This document shows positions 1-8,505 of a DNA stretch of 64,000 nucleotides, piece after piece; the stretch's first letter is position 1, and the number at the start of each line of letters is the position of its first letter. A program made the position numbers and the translations under genes. Source of the DNA: Microbacterium luteum (GTDB taxonomy: Bacteria > Actinomycetota > Actinomycetes > Actinomycetales > Microbacteriaceae); assembly GCF_015277875.1 (NCBI RefSeq), contig NZ_CP063814.1, positions 124,001-188,000 of the forward strand, read 5' to 3'. Under the pieces are notes generated by a model. It made no database searches. It was not told the DNA's origin and saw only the letters and a list, made by a program, of their open reading frames with translations.

Positions 1-438
1 CACCGCCAGCCACGGGCTGAGCAGCCACCGTCCCGTCCGGCTGTGCAGCCCGGCATGCGCGGCACGCAGCACCAGGAGCCCGGGGCCGCGGTGCGGGGTG
101 GCGCGCAGCAGCAGGGTGCCCGGAGAGCCGAGGACCAGCAGCGGCGGGATCGCCATCATCAGGGTGAGCTGCTGGAACATGAACACCGAGAACAGCGCGT
201 ACCCGTAGTTCTCCACAGCAAGACCGGTGACAGCGGCGAGGGCGACGCAACCGAGTAAGAAGCTGATGGTCCGCCACATCGGCCATCCGCGCCCACGCAC
301 CCACATGCGGATCGCGCCGGCCAGGTAGGCGACTGCGAGCAGCCCCGCCAGGATCGGTAGCAGGGGGGCGGGAAGGGGGGCCGGGGTGAGGAACACGCCC
401 AGGGTCGGCGGGGCATCCGGGATCCACACGGTTGTCAC
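1..438 (-). CDS. CtaG/caa3-type cytochrome c oxidase assembly protein, N-terminal part (truncated by window edge)
   Basis: A GTG start at 436-438 overlaps the resB stop by four bases (GTGA). The reading frame runs open to position 1, giving 146 codons of an incomplete protein. The visible part is hydrophobic with several membrane segments. It contains the segment FMFQQLTLMMAIPPLLVLGS, which matches the core of the caa3_CtaG family (normally an HM..H..L....PPLLVLG stretch). Family members are polytopic membrane proteins linked to copper delivery or cytochrome oxidase assembly and are often fused to or found beside CopD. Here it is the last visible gene of the metal/redox operon. The family assignment is good; the exact role on a mobile element is unknown. 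Confidence 0.7.
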   Translation of the reverse strand, partial: MTTVWIPDAPPTLGVFLTPAPLPAPLLPILAGLLAVAYLAGAIRMWVRGRGWPMWRTISFLLGCVALAAVTGLAVENYGYALFSVFMFQQLTLMMAIPPLLVLGSPGTLLLRATPHRGPGLLVLRAAHAGLHSRTGRWLLSPWLAV

Positions 439-2129
439 GGCGTGTCCTTCGCGGCCTGCTCTATGCCGAGGGACTGCGCGTGGCGGGTCGCGAGTTCGTC
501 GACGGCGCGCGCGAGGGTGGGGTCTTCGCCCCGGGCGAGGCCGGCGTATTCGACGTGCACGCCGTCCGGGGTGGTGCGGGCTTTCACCCAGAGCCGCCGG
601 CGGGGGACGAACAGGCCGGCGAACAGGCCGAGGGTGGCGAGCACGGAGAACGCGAGCACCCAGCCGCTGCTGGGGTCGCGTTGGATCTGCAGCGACGCGA
701 ACCGCTTCACCGGCTGCTCTGTCGTGACCTCCTCCCAGGTGATGGTGCCCCATCCGTTCGGCAGGTCGACGGTGGCGCCCGGGGTGAGCTCGAGGGAGTC
801 GGCTGTGGTGTCGCCGCCGGTGTGTTGGGTGAGCCCGTCGACCTCGAGCGTGTACACCGACCTCGGGGTGCCGTCGTCGATGCCGAGATCGCCGCTGAAC
901 ACGTTGAGGGTCATCACCGGGTTGACCACGTCGGGGTAGACGGAGGTGAACGCGCCGGAGGGCAGCACCCCCTGGGTGGGGTAGAAGAACCCGACCAGCC
1001 CGACCTGTTCGGGCAGCCCGTCCGGGATCTTGATGATCCCCAGCGAGGTCATGTTGGAGTCCTGCGGCAGGAACGGCTGCGACTCGCTGTACACGACCTG
1101 GCCGGCGGCGTCGCGGATCGTGAGGGTGGGGGCGTAGCCGTTGCCGAGCAGGTAGATTCGGTCGCCTTCGACGGTGATCGGGTAGTTCACGATCACACTC
1201 TCAGCCCGGTCGTCCTGGCCGGGCTGTCGGATAGAGACGTCGGCGGAGAAGTCGCCGGCCTGGCCTGCGCCGGGGGTGCCGGGCAGCCGGTAGGAGACCT
1301 GGAAGTCGTCGAGGGTGAGCGAGTAGGGCGCAAGACCGGTCCCGTCGACGAATCGGCCGGGGTTGAACGAGGAGTAGTCGCTGAGCGCGTTCACGAATGT
1401 GGTGCCCTCCACCACCACTCGCTGCCCCGTGTACGCGAACGACCCGCCGATCGCCACCGACATCAGCACGCCGATAAGGGCGACGTGGAAGATCAGGTTG
1501 CCGGTCTCCCGCAGGTAGCCGCGCTCGGCAGACACCGACGCAGCGCTGCGCGCGTCGTAGCGTTCCACCCGGTACCCGGACTTACGTAGCTGCTCTGCCG
1601 CGACGGCAACCGCGTGCGCGGCCGCATCGGGCTGCGCGGCCCCTACCGGGATGGTGAGCTCCCGGTACTCGGACAGGCGTGATAGCCGCGCCGGGGTGCG
1701 CGGCGGGCGAGTGCGGAGCGCCTTGTAGTGGTGCTTCGCGCGTGGAATCACGCAGCCGATCAGGGAGGTGAACAGCAGCAGGTAGATCGCGGAGAACCAC
1801 GGCGACAGGTACACGTCGAACAGCCCGACCGCGTCCGCCAGCGGGAACACGTCGGGGTTGTCGCGTTCCCATTGGATGACCCCGTTGGGGTCGGCGCTGC
1901 GTTGCGGGAACAGCGACCCGGGCACGGCGGCGATGGCGAGGAACAGGAGCAGCACCAGCGCGGTGCGCATGCTGGTCAGTTGCCGCCACGCCCACCGCAG
2001 CCAGCCCGTGACACCGAGGGTCGGCTGGGTGATCTCGGTTGCGGTATCGACATCGGTGTCGGCGTGGTCGCCGGGCCGCAGCGGGTCGGCTGTGACGTCG
2101 GTGCCGGTGTCAGAGCGGGAGGGGAACAT
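435..2129 (-). CDS. resB: ResB-like cytochrome c biogenesis protein
   Basis: This 564-residue membrane protein has the ResB/Ccs1 layout: N-terminal membrane segments (one begins MRTALVLLLFLAIAA, about residue 55), a third near residue 215 (LIFHVALIGVLMSVAIGGSF), a large extracytoplasmic domain rich in beta structure, and a final membrane segment before a basic tail (LFVPRRRLWVKA, about residue 510). In system II cytochrome c maturation ResB works with ResC/CcsA to carry haem outward and attach it to apocytochromes. No ResC gene is visible, although it could lie left of the window. The start ATG overlaps the end of ccdA by 20 bases and the stop overlaps the next gene, so translation is probably coupled. 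Confidence 0.85.
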   Translation of the reverse strand: MFPSRSDTGTDVTADPLRPGDHADTDVDTATEITQPTLGVTGWLRWAWRQLTSMRTALVLLLFLAIAAVPGSLFPQRSADPNGVIQWERDNPDVFPLADAVGLFDVYLSPWFSAIYLLLFTSLIGCVIPRAKHHYKALRTRPPRTPARLSRLSEYRELTIPVGAAQPDAAAHAVAVAAEQLRKSGYRVERYDARSAASVSAERGYLRETGNLIFHVALIGVLMSVAIGGSFAYTGQRVVVEGTTFVNALSDYSSFNPGRFVDGTGLAPYSLTLDDFQVSYRLPGTPGAGQAGDFSADVSIRQPGQDDRAESVIVNYPITVEGDRIYLLGNGYAPTLTIRDAAGQVVYSESQPFLPQDSNMTSLGIIKIPDGLPEQVGLVGFFYPTQGVLPSGAFTSVYPDVVNPVMTLNVFSGDLGIDDGTPRSVYTLEVDGLTQHTGGDTTADSLELTPGATVDLPNGWGTITWEEVTTEQPVKRFASLQIQRDPSSGWVLAFSVLATLGLFAGLFVPRRRLWVKARTTPDGVHVEYAGLARGEDPTLARAVDELATRHAQSLGIEQAAKDTP

Positions 2130-2877
2130 TGATCACCACCTGTTGCAGCTGCGACATCAGCACCGTCCACAGTCCCGTTACCATCAGCAGGCCGAGGGCG
2201 ATGAGCATGGCCCCGCCGAGGATGTTCAGGGCGCGGATGTGGCGGCGCAGGAACGTGACCGAGCGGGACGCCCAGCCCCACCCGGCCGCGAGGATCAGGA
2301 ACGGGATGCCCAGGCCCAGCGAGTAGGCGAGACCGAGCAGGCCGGCGCGGGCGGGGTCGCCGAGGTTCCACGACATCGAGATGATCGCTGCGAGCGTCGG
2401 GCCGATGCATGGGGTCCAGCCGACGCCGAGCGCGAACCCCAAGAGCGGCGCGCCGATCAGCCCGGCCCTGCCCTGGGCGCGGGGGCGGAGGGTGCGTTGC
2501 GCGATGCCGAAGAAGCCGAGGAATACCAGCCCGAGGGCGATGATGATGATCCCGAACACCCGGGTGAGGATGCCTGCGTATTGCAGCAGCAGGTATCCGA
2601 AGGTGCCGCCAAGGATCGTGACAGCGACGAACACCACCGTGAACCCGGCGATGAACAAACTCACTCCCAGCAGCAGCCGGGCGCGCTCCGCCGTCACCGT
2701 GCGCCCGCTGTTCACCGTGGCGGGTGTGGTCGTCGTGGTGGTGCTGCCGAGGTAGCCGAGGTAGCCGGGCACCAGTGGCAGCACGCACGGGGACACGAAG
2801 GAGACCAGCCCGGCGAGGATCGCGACCGGGATCGCGACCCACAGGGCGCCGTCGACGATGACCGCTCCCGGGTTCAC
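2110..2877 (-). CDS. ccdA: CcdA-type thiol-disulfide transmembrane transporter
   Basis: The GTG start (2877) overlaps the stop of the upstream thioredoxin-like gene as GTGA and gives a 255-residue protein with about six membrane segments. The two redox cysteines of the DsbD/CcdA core are visible in SFVSPCVLPLVPG (about residue 28) and GVGWTPCIGP (about residue 140). CcdA passes electrons from cytoplasmic thioredoxin to extracytoplasmic thiol proteins such as ResA/TlpA, keeping apocytochrome or metal-site cysteines reduced. Its place between a TlpA-like lipoprotein and ResB matches the usual system II gene set. A longer upstream reading would run into the neighbouring gene and was not used. 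Confidence 0.88.
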   Translation of the reverse strand: MNPGAVIVDGALWVAIPVAILAGLVSFVSPCVLPLVPGYLGYLGSTTTTTTPATVNSGRTVTAERARLLLGVSLFIAGFTVVFVAVTILGGTFGYLLLQYAGILTRVFGIIIIALGLVFLGFFGIAQRTLRPRAQGRAGLIGAPLLGFALGVGWTPCIGPTLAAIISMSWNLGDPARAGLLGLAYSLGLGIPFLILAAGWGWASRSVTFLRRHIRALNILGGAMLIALGLLMVTGLWTVLMSQLQQVVINVPLPL

Positions 2878-3476
2878 GAGGTGTCCTCGGCGAGGGTGTC
2901 GGCGACCAGGGTGGACAGGATCGATGCGCTGGCCAGCTGCCCGATGATCCGCGCGGCGACCCGCCCTTCCTGGTCGATGACCAGGGTGGTGGGGGTGGCT
3001 TGGATTGGGGTGACTTGCGCGAATGCGAGTTTCACTTTGCCGTCGTTCACGTCGATCACGCTCGGGTAGGTGACGTTGTTGTCGCGGGCGAACGACAGTG
3101 CGGTCGCGGGCTGGTCGTAGGTGTTGACCCCGAGGAACGCGACATCTTGGTCCTGGTAGTCCTGCCAGACCTGCTCGAGCAGTGGCGCTTCGACGATGCA
3201 TGGCCCGCAGGCGGCGTACCAGAAGTTCACTACCAGCACCCCGTCGCGATAGTCGTCGCTGGAGACCGCCTCGCCGGTCTCGGTGACGCCCTCGAAGACC
3301 ACCGGCTCTCCACGGTCGGTCTCCGGGATCTCGACGATCTGGAAATCGCCGGCGATGTAGCCCTTCTCGTTTCCGTCCCGGTACTGCTGCGCGAGCGAGT
3401 CGCCAGACGTGCAGCCGGCGAGCAGCCCGACGACAAGAAGGGCCGAGGCGGTGGCGATCAGAGCGCGGCGGTTCAT
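2874..3476 (-). CDS. TlpA/ResA-like thioredoxin-fold lipoprotein
   Basis: This 200-residue protein starts at ATG 3476, overlapping the previous stop as ATGA. It opens with a lipoprotein signal ending LLAGC, so the mature protein is probably lipid-anchored at Cys-23 or so. The thioredoxin active site is the CGPC in FWYAACGPCIVEAP near residue 95, and a cis-proline region follows (QATPTTLVID). TlpA/ResA proteins receive electrons from CcdA and reduce apocytochrome c or copper-site cysteines outside the membrane. The presence of a lipobox beside an lspA gene two positions upstream suggests that the operon brings its own lipoprotein processing enzyme. Confidence 0.85.
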   Translation of the reverse strand: MNRRALIATASALLVVGLLAGCTSGDSLAQQYRDGNEKGYIAGDFQIVEIPETDRGEPVVFEGVTETGEAVSSDDYRDGVLVVNFWYAACGPCIVEAPLLEQVWQDYQDQDVAFLGVNTYDQPATALSFARDNNVTYPSVIDVNDGKVKLAFAQVTPIQATPTTLVIDQEGRVAARIIGQLASASILSTLVADTLAEDTS

Positions 3477-3808
3477 GGGCGCTTGACCTTGATCAGTGCG
3501 CCGGCTACCAGGAACACGACCGCGGCGACCGGTTGCGCGGCCGTCCACACCGGGCCGGTGAACGGAAACGGGAACACCGGGTTCCAAATCACTAGGATCG
3601 CCGCGAACACCGGCACCCACCACCATTGCCGCGCCTGGATGGCGAACCAGCTCACAATCACCGCGAAGATCGCGGCAACGAACAGCACCAGCGTGAACCA
3701 GTCCCCACCCATCAACACCGGTGCAAGGAACAACACCGCCGCCGCAAGCAGACCCGGCGCGAACGCATTGCGCTGATACACGGACGGGGTGCGCTGCTTC
3801 GCCATCAT
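3473..3808 (-). CDS. small four-helix membrane protein of unknown function
   Basis: This 111-residue protein is nearly all membrane: about four hydrophobic segments separated by short loops, with a run of aromatic residues (QARQWWWVPVF) in the middle and a basic C-terminus. It resembles the small actinobacterial membrane proteins grouped as DUF6804, but that is from memory and not firm. Two start codons in tandem (ATGATG) overlap the lspA stop, and its own stop overlaps the start of the thioredoxin-like gene, so it is part of the operon. No catalytic residues can be recognised. A role as an accessory subunit of the redox or lipoprotein machinery is only inferred from position. Confidence 0.7.
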   Translation of the reverse strand: MMAKQRTPSVYQRNAFAPGLLAAAVLFLAPVLMGGDWFTLVLFVAAIFAVIVSWFAIQARQWWWVPVFAAILVIWNPVFPFPFTGPVWTAAQPVAAVVFLVAGALIKVKRP

Positions 3809-4356
3809 GACCCGCTCACCGCCGACCCCGCCGCCGGCAACGGTCCACCGGCCACCCCAGCATCCGCTGTGTTCGTGCGGGCGCGCCGGTGTCGGATCCA
3901 GATGTTCAGGCCGAGCACGATCACGCCAGCGCCGAGGGCGACATCAGCGAGGTTCCCAATGAAGAGGTTCCCGTAGGCGAGGAAGTCGGTGACGTGCCCG
4001 ACCCCGAAGCCAGGCGGGGAGAACAGCCGGTCGATCACGTTCCCGACCGCGCCGCCCAGGATCAGCCCGATCCCCACCGCCCACCATCCCGTCCGTGCCC
4101 GCGCCGCGGCGACGATCAACACCACCACGGCGCCGACGCCGAGGAGAGTGAGCAGCCCTGTGAACCCGGCGCCGAGAGAGAGGATCGCGCCCGGGTTGAA
4201 CGCGAGCTGCAGCCCGAGCAGATCACCCAGCAGCGGGATGCGCTCGTCCTGGCGCAACCCGTCGAGTGCGGCCGCTTTCGTCGCCTGGTCGATTAGGACC
4301 ACCACGCCGGCGGCCAGGCAGGCGATCGCGAATCGTCGGGACTGCTCACGATTCAT
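3805..4356 (-). CDS. lspA: signal peptidase II (prolipoprotein signal peptidase)
   Basis: This 183-residue membrane protein has four hydrophobic segments and the two catalytic aspartates of LspA, in GGAVGNVIDRL and FIGNLADVALG (roughly residues 110 and 140). The conserved N-terminal DQATK motif is also present. LspA cleaves signal peptides of diacylglyceryl-modified prolipoproteins. The start MNREQ at 4356 overlaps the upstream copC-like gene by 11 bases; an upstream ATG at 4386 would lengthen the overlap. Because a chromosome normally already has lspA, this copy on mobile DNA is an accessory one. It probably serves lipoproteins of the same operon, such as the TlpA-like protein. Confidence 0.87.
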   Translation of the reverse strand: MNREQSRRFAIACLAAGVVVLIDQATKAAALDGLRQDERIPLLGDLLGLQLAFNPGAILSLGAGFTGLLTLLGVGAVVVLIVAAARARTGWWAVGIGLILGGAVGNVIDRLFSPPGFGVGHVTDFLAYGNLFIGNLADVALGAGVIVLGLNIWIRHRRARTNTADAGVAGGPLPAAGSAVSGS

Positions 4357-5083
4357 CGGCGGGACCGTTCTTCCCCGTGTCGCCATTTCCGCTGCCCTTG
4401 CCGGACGCGGCAGCTGCGGCTGCTCTGTCGCGGCGGCGGCGCTCTCGGGCCACCATGAGTACGACGATCAGGGCACCGCCGAGCACGATCACACCGCTTA
4501 CCACCGCGAGGACGGGGAGGAACTCCCCACCTCCGGAGGGGCCGTTGTGCATCTCTCCGGAGGTCGTGGTCGGGGTCGTCGCAGACGGTTCGGGTGTCTG
4601 TTCCTGGGTCGCTTCGGGGGTGGGGGTACTGGTGGGCACCGTGACGGCTTCGACGGTGTACTGGTACTCGTTGCTGATCGGGTGCCCGTCGCTGGAGACG
4701 ACCCGCCACCGCACCGTGAACACCCCGGCCTGACCTGGCTGGACAGCCTGGGTGACGGTGGTCCCGTCGATGACCGGTTCCCCGGACGCGAGGTTCTGCC
4801 CGTCTGGAGCGACCACCTCGATGATCACCGCGCTGAAATCGGTGAGGATCTCCCCGCTGAACGTCAGCGAAATCTCCTCCGGAATCACGCCGATCGTGGA
4901 ACCGGCTTCCGGGGAGGACGAGACGATCTCATCGTGCGCGGCTGCGGGAGATGCGACGGCGAACAGCAGACCGGCGGTCAGCAGCAGCGCCGCCAGGCCG
5001 GGCAGAAAGAAGGAGCGTCGACGGATCCCGGGGGTGGGCGATCGGCGCCGGGATGCGCGGTCGGCAACGGGTATGGAGGTCAT
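4346..5083 (-). CDS. copC: CopC-domain copper-binding protein with C-terminal membrane anchor
   Basis: The start at 5083 follows a clear ribosome site (GAAAGGAC). The protein has 245 residues: a signal peptide ending ASPAAA, a mature N-terminus beginning His-Asp, and a CopC beta-sandwich (about residues 50-150) with the family's closing SSDGHPISNEYQYTV stretch. A Thr/Pro/Glu-rich linker follows, then one membrane helix (about 195-215) and a basic tail. In CopC proteins the N-terminal histidine and the His of the DGHP motif bind Cu(II). The protein would sit on the outer face of the membrane. It overlaps lspA by 11 bases and is part of the same operon. Confidence 0.82.
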   Translation of the reverse strand: MTSIPVADRASRRRSPTPGIRRRSFFLPGLAALLLTAGLLFAVASPAAAHDEIVSSSPEAGSTIGVIPEEISLTFSGEILTDFSAVIIEVVAPDGQNLASGEPVIDGTTVTQAVQPGQAGVFTVRWRVVSSDGHPISNEYQYTVEAVTVPTSTPTPEATQEQTPEPSATTPTTTSGEMHNGPSGGGEFLPVLAVVSGVIVLGGALIVVLMVARERRRRDRAAAAAASGKGSGNGDTGKNGPADES

Positions 5084-5096
5084 GGTCTCGGTCCTT

Positions 5097-6119
5097 TCAG
5101 GGCCGGTTGATGATGTGCTGGGCGATCGTCGTCGCGTCTCTCGAAACGCCTGCGATGGTGTCGGAGCCGCGGCCGCCGTAGTGCGGCATTCCCGCCACGA
5201 ACAACCCGGGAAGCCCGGTCGTGGTGCGCCGGGGCCGCTCGGTGCGGGCCGTTTCCGGCAGCCAGTGGTCACCCGGGTCGTATCCGGTGGCGAGGATTAC
5301 CGACCCCGGCGAGATTTGAGCACCGTCAGCGAAGGTCACCGTGGCGCCATCCGCGGTCGTCACCGCGGGTGCGATCGTGACCCCCGCACGCCGCAGCTGT
5401 TCATAGCTGTCGCCGAACACCGGCTCGGGGCGTCTCTCGCGCGACAGCAAGGACATGCTTTCGCCCGCCGCGGTGGGGTAGCTCATCGCGGGCCGGTGGC
5501 GCCGTGGAGTGCGGGTGGACAGGGTGACGGCGTGCGATGCGGACAGTTCGCGAGCCAGTTGCACACCACTGTTCCCGCCGCCGACGATGAGTACGTCCCC
5601 GGCAGGGATCTGCCCCGGGTATAGGTACTCGCTGCTGTGCAGCACGGCACCCGGCACGCGGAGCCAACTCGCCCACTCCGGCAGCCGAGGATGCGCGGCC
5701 GCGGCGGTCGCGCACACCACATTGCGGGTCTGCACCTCACCCGTCGTCGTCGATAGCAGCAGCGTCGAACCGTTCCCACGATGCTCCACCCCGGTAGCTC
5801 GGACGTCCCAGACGGTCTCCACGCCAAGTCCGGCTTCCACATACGTGAGGTAGTCGACCATCTCGTCCGCTCGTGGATGTCGGCGCTGATCGCCCATCAG
5901 TCGGCGCGGAGACAACGCGCTATGCCGGGCGTCGCTGAGCAGCTCCATCGAATGCCACCGCGACGCCCAGGAACGCTGCCCCGGTGCGGCCGCGTCGATC
6001 ACCACGAACTCGTGCTGCGGCCGGAGCCCTTCCGAGCTCAACGCCGCCGCGACCGCCAGCCCGGCCTGCCCGGCGCCGACGATGATCACCCGTCGATGTG
6101 ACAATCCGGCCCGCATCAC
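5097..6119 (-). CDS. FAD/NAD(P)-binding flavin monooxygenase-like oxidoreductase
   Basis: This 340-residue protein has two dinucleotide-binding motifs. GAGQAG near residue 15 binds FAD, and GGGNSG near residue 175 binds NAD(P). An ATG motif (VILATGYDPG) near residue 290 and a typical ending follow. This is the layout of the CzcO/flavin-containing monooxygenase group of two-nucleotide-domain flavoproteins. The substrate cannot be told from sequence. It lies between the copC-like and dsbA-like genes with one-base spacing to the latter (a GTGATG junction lets it start at 6119 or 6116). A role in thiol or metal redox chemistry is inferred from the neighbours only. Confidence 0.75.
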   Translation of the reverse strand: MMRAGLSHRRVIIVGAGQAGLAVAAALSSEGLRPQHEFVVIDAAAPGQRSWASRWHSMELLSDARHSALSPRRLMGDQRRHPRADEMVDYLTYVEAGLGVETVWDVRATGVEHRGNGSTLLLSTTTGEVQTRNVVCATAAAAHPRLPEWASWLRVPGAVLHSSEYLYPGQIPAGDVLIVGGGNSGVQLARELSASHAVTLSTRTPRRHRPAMSYPTAAGESMSLLSRERRPEPVFGDSYEQLRRAGVTIAPAVTTADGATVTFADGAQISPGSVILATGYDPGDHWLPETARTERPRRTTTGLPGLFVAGMPHYGGRGSDTIAGVSRDATTIAQHIINRP

Positions 6120-6784
6120 TGGCCACCGCTCACCGCGGCCTGGATGAGGTTCTCAAGGTCGTCCCACTCCTGCAACTCCGCGAGCTCACCGTTGACGAAA
6201 AACGTCGGTGTGCTGCTCACCCCGAGAGCGCGACCCTCTTCAAAGTCCAGATTGACACGTGCCGTCGTTGACGGGTCCGCTACAGCGGCGTCGTAGGCGG
6301 CCATGTCCAAGCCGAGCTCCTCCGCGAAGCCGCGGAACAAGTCGGCGCGAGACTCCTGCGCCTCACCCCACTCCGCCTGTGTCTCGAACAACCGGTGATA
6401 CATGTCTTCAAACCGGTCCTGCTGCGCGGCCGCTTCCGCGGCGATCGCGGCGTTCTTCGAGTTGAAATGACCCGGGAGAGGGAAATAGCGGATCACATAC
6501 GTGATTTCCCCGGCGAACTGCTCCCGCAGATCCTCCACGATCGGGTAGAACGACCCACATGCTTCGCACTCGAAATCCAGGAACTCAACCACCGTGACCG
6601 CGCCCTCACCTCCGTCATCGAGGACGTGCGAGTTCTGCCGCACCAGCTGCGCCGACGAGGGGCTGTCCCCGGACGAGGGCGGAGCGGTTTGGCTCTGATT
6701 GATAAGGACATAGATCAACGCGGCCATAGCCAGCACCACCACAACGGCAATGGTGACGAGCGTCGCCTTTACAGGGGTTTTCAT
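6116..6784 (-). CDS. DsbA-family thiol:disulfide protein, membrane-anchored
   Basis: A start at 6784, seven bases after a GGAG ribosome site, gives 222 residues. One N-terminal membrane helix (ATLVTIAVVVVLAMAALIYV) is followed by a DsbA/thioredoxin-4 domain. The active site is CEAC in LDFECEACGSF near residue 80, and the cis-proline loop is VSSTPTFFVNG near residue 190. Such proteins form or shuffle disulfides in exported proteins. The gene is next to last at the promoter-proximal end of the operon, 90 bases downstream of the small membrane gene. Together with CcdA and the TlpA-like protein it gives the operon both an oxidising and a reducing arm. Confidence 0.85.
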   Translation of the reverse strand: MKTPVKATLVTIAVVVVLAMAALIYVLINQSQTAPPSSGDSPSSAQLVRQNSHVLDDGGEGAVTVVEFLDFECEACGSFYPIVEDLREQFAGEITYVIRYFPLPGHFNSKNAAIAAEAAAQQDRFEDMYHRLFETQAEWGEAQESRADLFRGFAEELGLDMAAYDAAVADPSTTARVNLDFEEGRALGVSSTPTFFVNGELAELQEWDDLENLIQAAVSGGQ

Positions 6785-6874
6785 CGGGTACTCCAAACCA
6801 GGACACGGCACAGGACAGAACCCGGGCACACAGCCCGGGACGAAGCACCACCCCACGGGGTGGCGTGCCAGATA

Positions 6875-7297
6875 TCAGGTTCGGGAAAGACCCAGTTGCG
6901 TCAACGAGAACACGATCGGATGCGCGCGCGCTGCCGAAGCGGGAATGAGCGATGGCATCCGTGGCGCTGCACCGAGAACGGGCGGCATCCGCCGCCGCCA
7001 CAGTCTCCGCAACACCACCATGAACGTGAGGCCGCACAGCACACCAAACACACACAACGCCGCACCGACGAGCGCGTTCGACCCCGACCAGGAGCCACCA
7101 GCGACGGCCTCGTGCTCTGCTGTGGTATCCGCTACGGGCTCCACGTGCGGGTCCATCAGCCCGGACACCATGAGAGGAATAGGCGCCGACCCATCCAGCT
7201 CCGTATGGGCCGTTGCCGCCAGACCGAGCATCAGCAGCAACGCCAAACCGACGCTAGTAATGAGCCTCATTATCAACAACTGCTCATTCAGCGTCAT
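6875..7297 (-). CDS. small histidine-containing membrane protein of unknown function
   Basis: A start at 7297 gives 140 residues; a second start at 7270 would remove nine. There is an N-terminal signal-like helix (LALLLMLGLAATAH), a short extracytoplasmic region with several His and Asp/Glu residues, and a second membrane helix (VGAALCVFGVLCGLTFMVVL) before a basic tail. The arrangement recalls the small actinobacterial DUF6153-type proteins found near copper genes, but this is a tentative likeness. It is the first gene of the leftward redox/metal operon, so the operon promoter should lie in 7298-7578. Confidence 0.55.
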   Translation of the reverse strand: MTLNEQLLIMRLITSVGLALLLMLGLAATAHTELDGSAPIPLMVSGLMDPHVEPVADTTAEHEAVAGGSWSGSNALVGAALCVFGVLCGLTFMVVLRRLWRRRMPPVLGAAPRMPSLIPASAARAHPIVFSLTQLGLSRT

Positions 7298-7451
7298 GGA
7301 TTGTGAGTTCCGGGCCGAAGAGACCATCTCCAACAGCTTACCGTGCGCACTCAAACGCACTCAGAACGCCGAAGGCGGCGCCGGCGAGGAGGGTGCATGG
7401 GTGTCCCGGGTGCTGTGAGTGCTGACGAGGAATGTCGGGAACGCGGTGAGA

Positions 7452-7466
7452 TGACACTAGATGTCA
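7452..7466. promoter_or_regulatory. possible operator palindrome upstream of the redox/metal operon
   Basis: The sequence TGACACTAGATGTCA is a perfect inverted repeat of TGACA around a 5-base centre. It lies about 155 bases upstream of the first gene of the leftward operon, in a 281-base gap with no convincing gene. It could bind a metal- or redox-sensing regulator, but no regulator gene is adjacent and short palindromes also arise by chance. Confidence 0.25.
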
Positions 7467-7578
7467 CGTAGATCGCGATGTTTCGCGTGGTCCGGGTCGA
7501 CTTTGTCGTGACACTTTCCCGGCGTCGGCGGCTGTCCCACCGACTCAGTCGTTTGTTGCGCACCAGAGCGCCCGCGCG

Positions 7579-8340
7579 TCACGACTCGGAAGGATCGTCC
7601 ACTTCATCCTCGCTAGGTTCCAGCGACTGCTGGTTGGTTGCCTTTGCGTGGTCGTCGAATAGACGCTGCAGGAGGAGGACGGGGTCCTCGTTGCGCAGTT
7701 CCGGATGCTCCTCGAGAACACGGTCGACTCCTGCGCTTACCTCCTCCGGAGAGAGCTCTCTCATCGCTTTGGCGAGTTCTTGGGTAGCGGGATCATCGGC
7801 GATCCGAGCGCCTGCCAGTTCGCGCCACTTCTCGGCGCTGATCTCCTGGTGAAGCTTCCCGGCGACTCCGTGCGCGACGGCGTCGAAGAAGAGTTGGTAC
7901 CACTGGTCGCTGGTCAATGAGGGATCAGTCTCCACGACGTCGTCCCCGGGTTTGCTGTTCTTGACAGCTCCAGGTTCTGTGATGGCGATGCCATCGGGAG
8001 TGCGTTCGCGTGCCGGAACCTCTGCCGCGGCCGTTGCTCGACGGTCGGCTAGGTACTGCTTGAACTTCGGGACACCGTGCTTGATGGCGGCTTCACCGCC
8101 TGCAATTGCCGCTGCGATGGCGAGGTCGAGGAGGAAGTCGGCGTACCCGCTGTTCACGAACTTGGTCATCTTGCTCGGGATCTCGTGCAAGACAACCTGG
8201 TTCGAGACGCCGTCGGGACCATGCACCAACGGGCTGGATGCGCCCGGAACCTTCTTGGATGGAGTGAGCTCGGCACCAGCTGGTATTTCGACCAGCATCT
8301 TCTTCATGATCGGCTTCGCGTTCTGCGCCTCATTCCCCAT
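7579..8340 (-). CDS. hypothetical protein with a central hydrophobic segment
   Basis: I do not recognise this 253-residue protein. It has a basic N-terminus, one hydrophobic stretch (YADFLLDLAIAAAIAGGEAAI, residues 65-85) that could be a membrane helix, and then a long, charged, mostly helical region ending in an acidic Glu/Asp/Ser tail. It is transcribed away from the following pair of genes, with a 165-base divergent gap. No catalytic motif is visible. In a defence-rich island it could be an effector or a structural protein, but nothing in the sequence decides this. Confidence 0.55.
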   Translation of the reverse strand: MGNEAQNAKPIMKKMLVEIPAGAELTPSKKVPGASSPLVHGPDGVSNQVVLHEIPSKMTKFVNSGYADFLLDLAIAAAIAGGEAAIKHGVPKFKQYLADRRATAAAEVPARERTPDGIAITEPGAVKNSKPGDDVVETDPSLTSDQWYQLFFDAVAHGVAGKLHQEISAEKWRELAGARIADDPATQELAKAMRELSPEEVSAGVDRVLEEHPELRNEDPVLLLQRLFDDHAKATNQQSLEPSEDEVDDPSES

Positions 8341-8505
8341 GTCGCCACACTAGCGACGAGTGGGTTGCGACGGGATGCGCGCTCGGCAGGCGACAAGAGC
8401 ATCACGCGGACCTGAGTCGGCTATCTCGTGGCGCTTGTGTGGGACCGAGACACGTCGCCGTGGCTGCCGGGGTGATATCGGGCGTTCGCCTGGGAGGATG
8501 TCACC

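Noticed and set aside
1..600. Left end of the Tn7-like element inside the window
   Set aside because: No inverted TGCAACG array was seen near position 1, and a gene (CtaG-like) runs out of the window there.
8341..8357. Small GTCGC...GCGAC inverted repeat in the divergent gap after the 7579-8340 gene
   Set aside because: Five-base arms in very GC-rich DNA are expected by chance; no other support.
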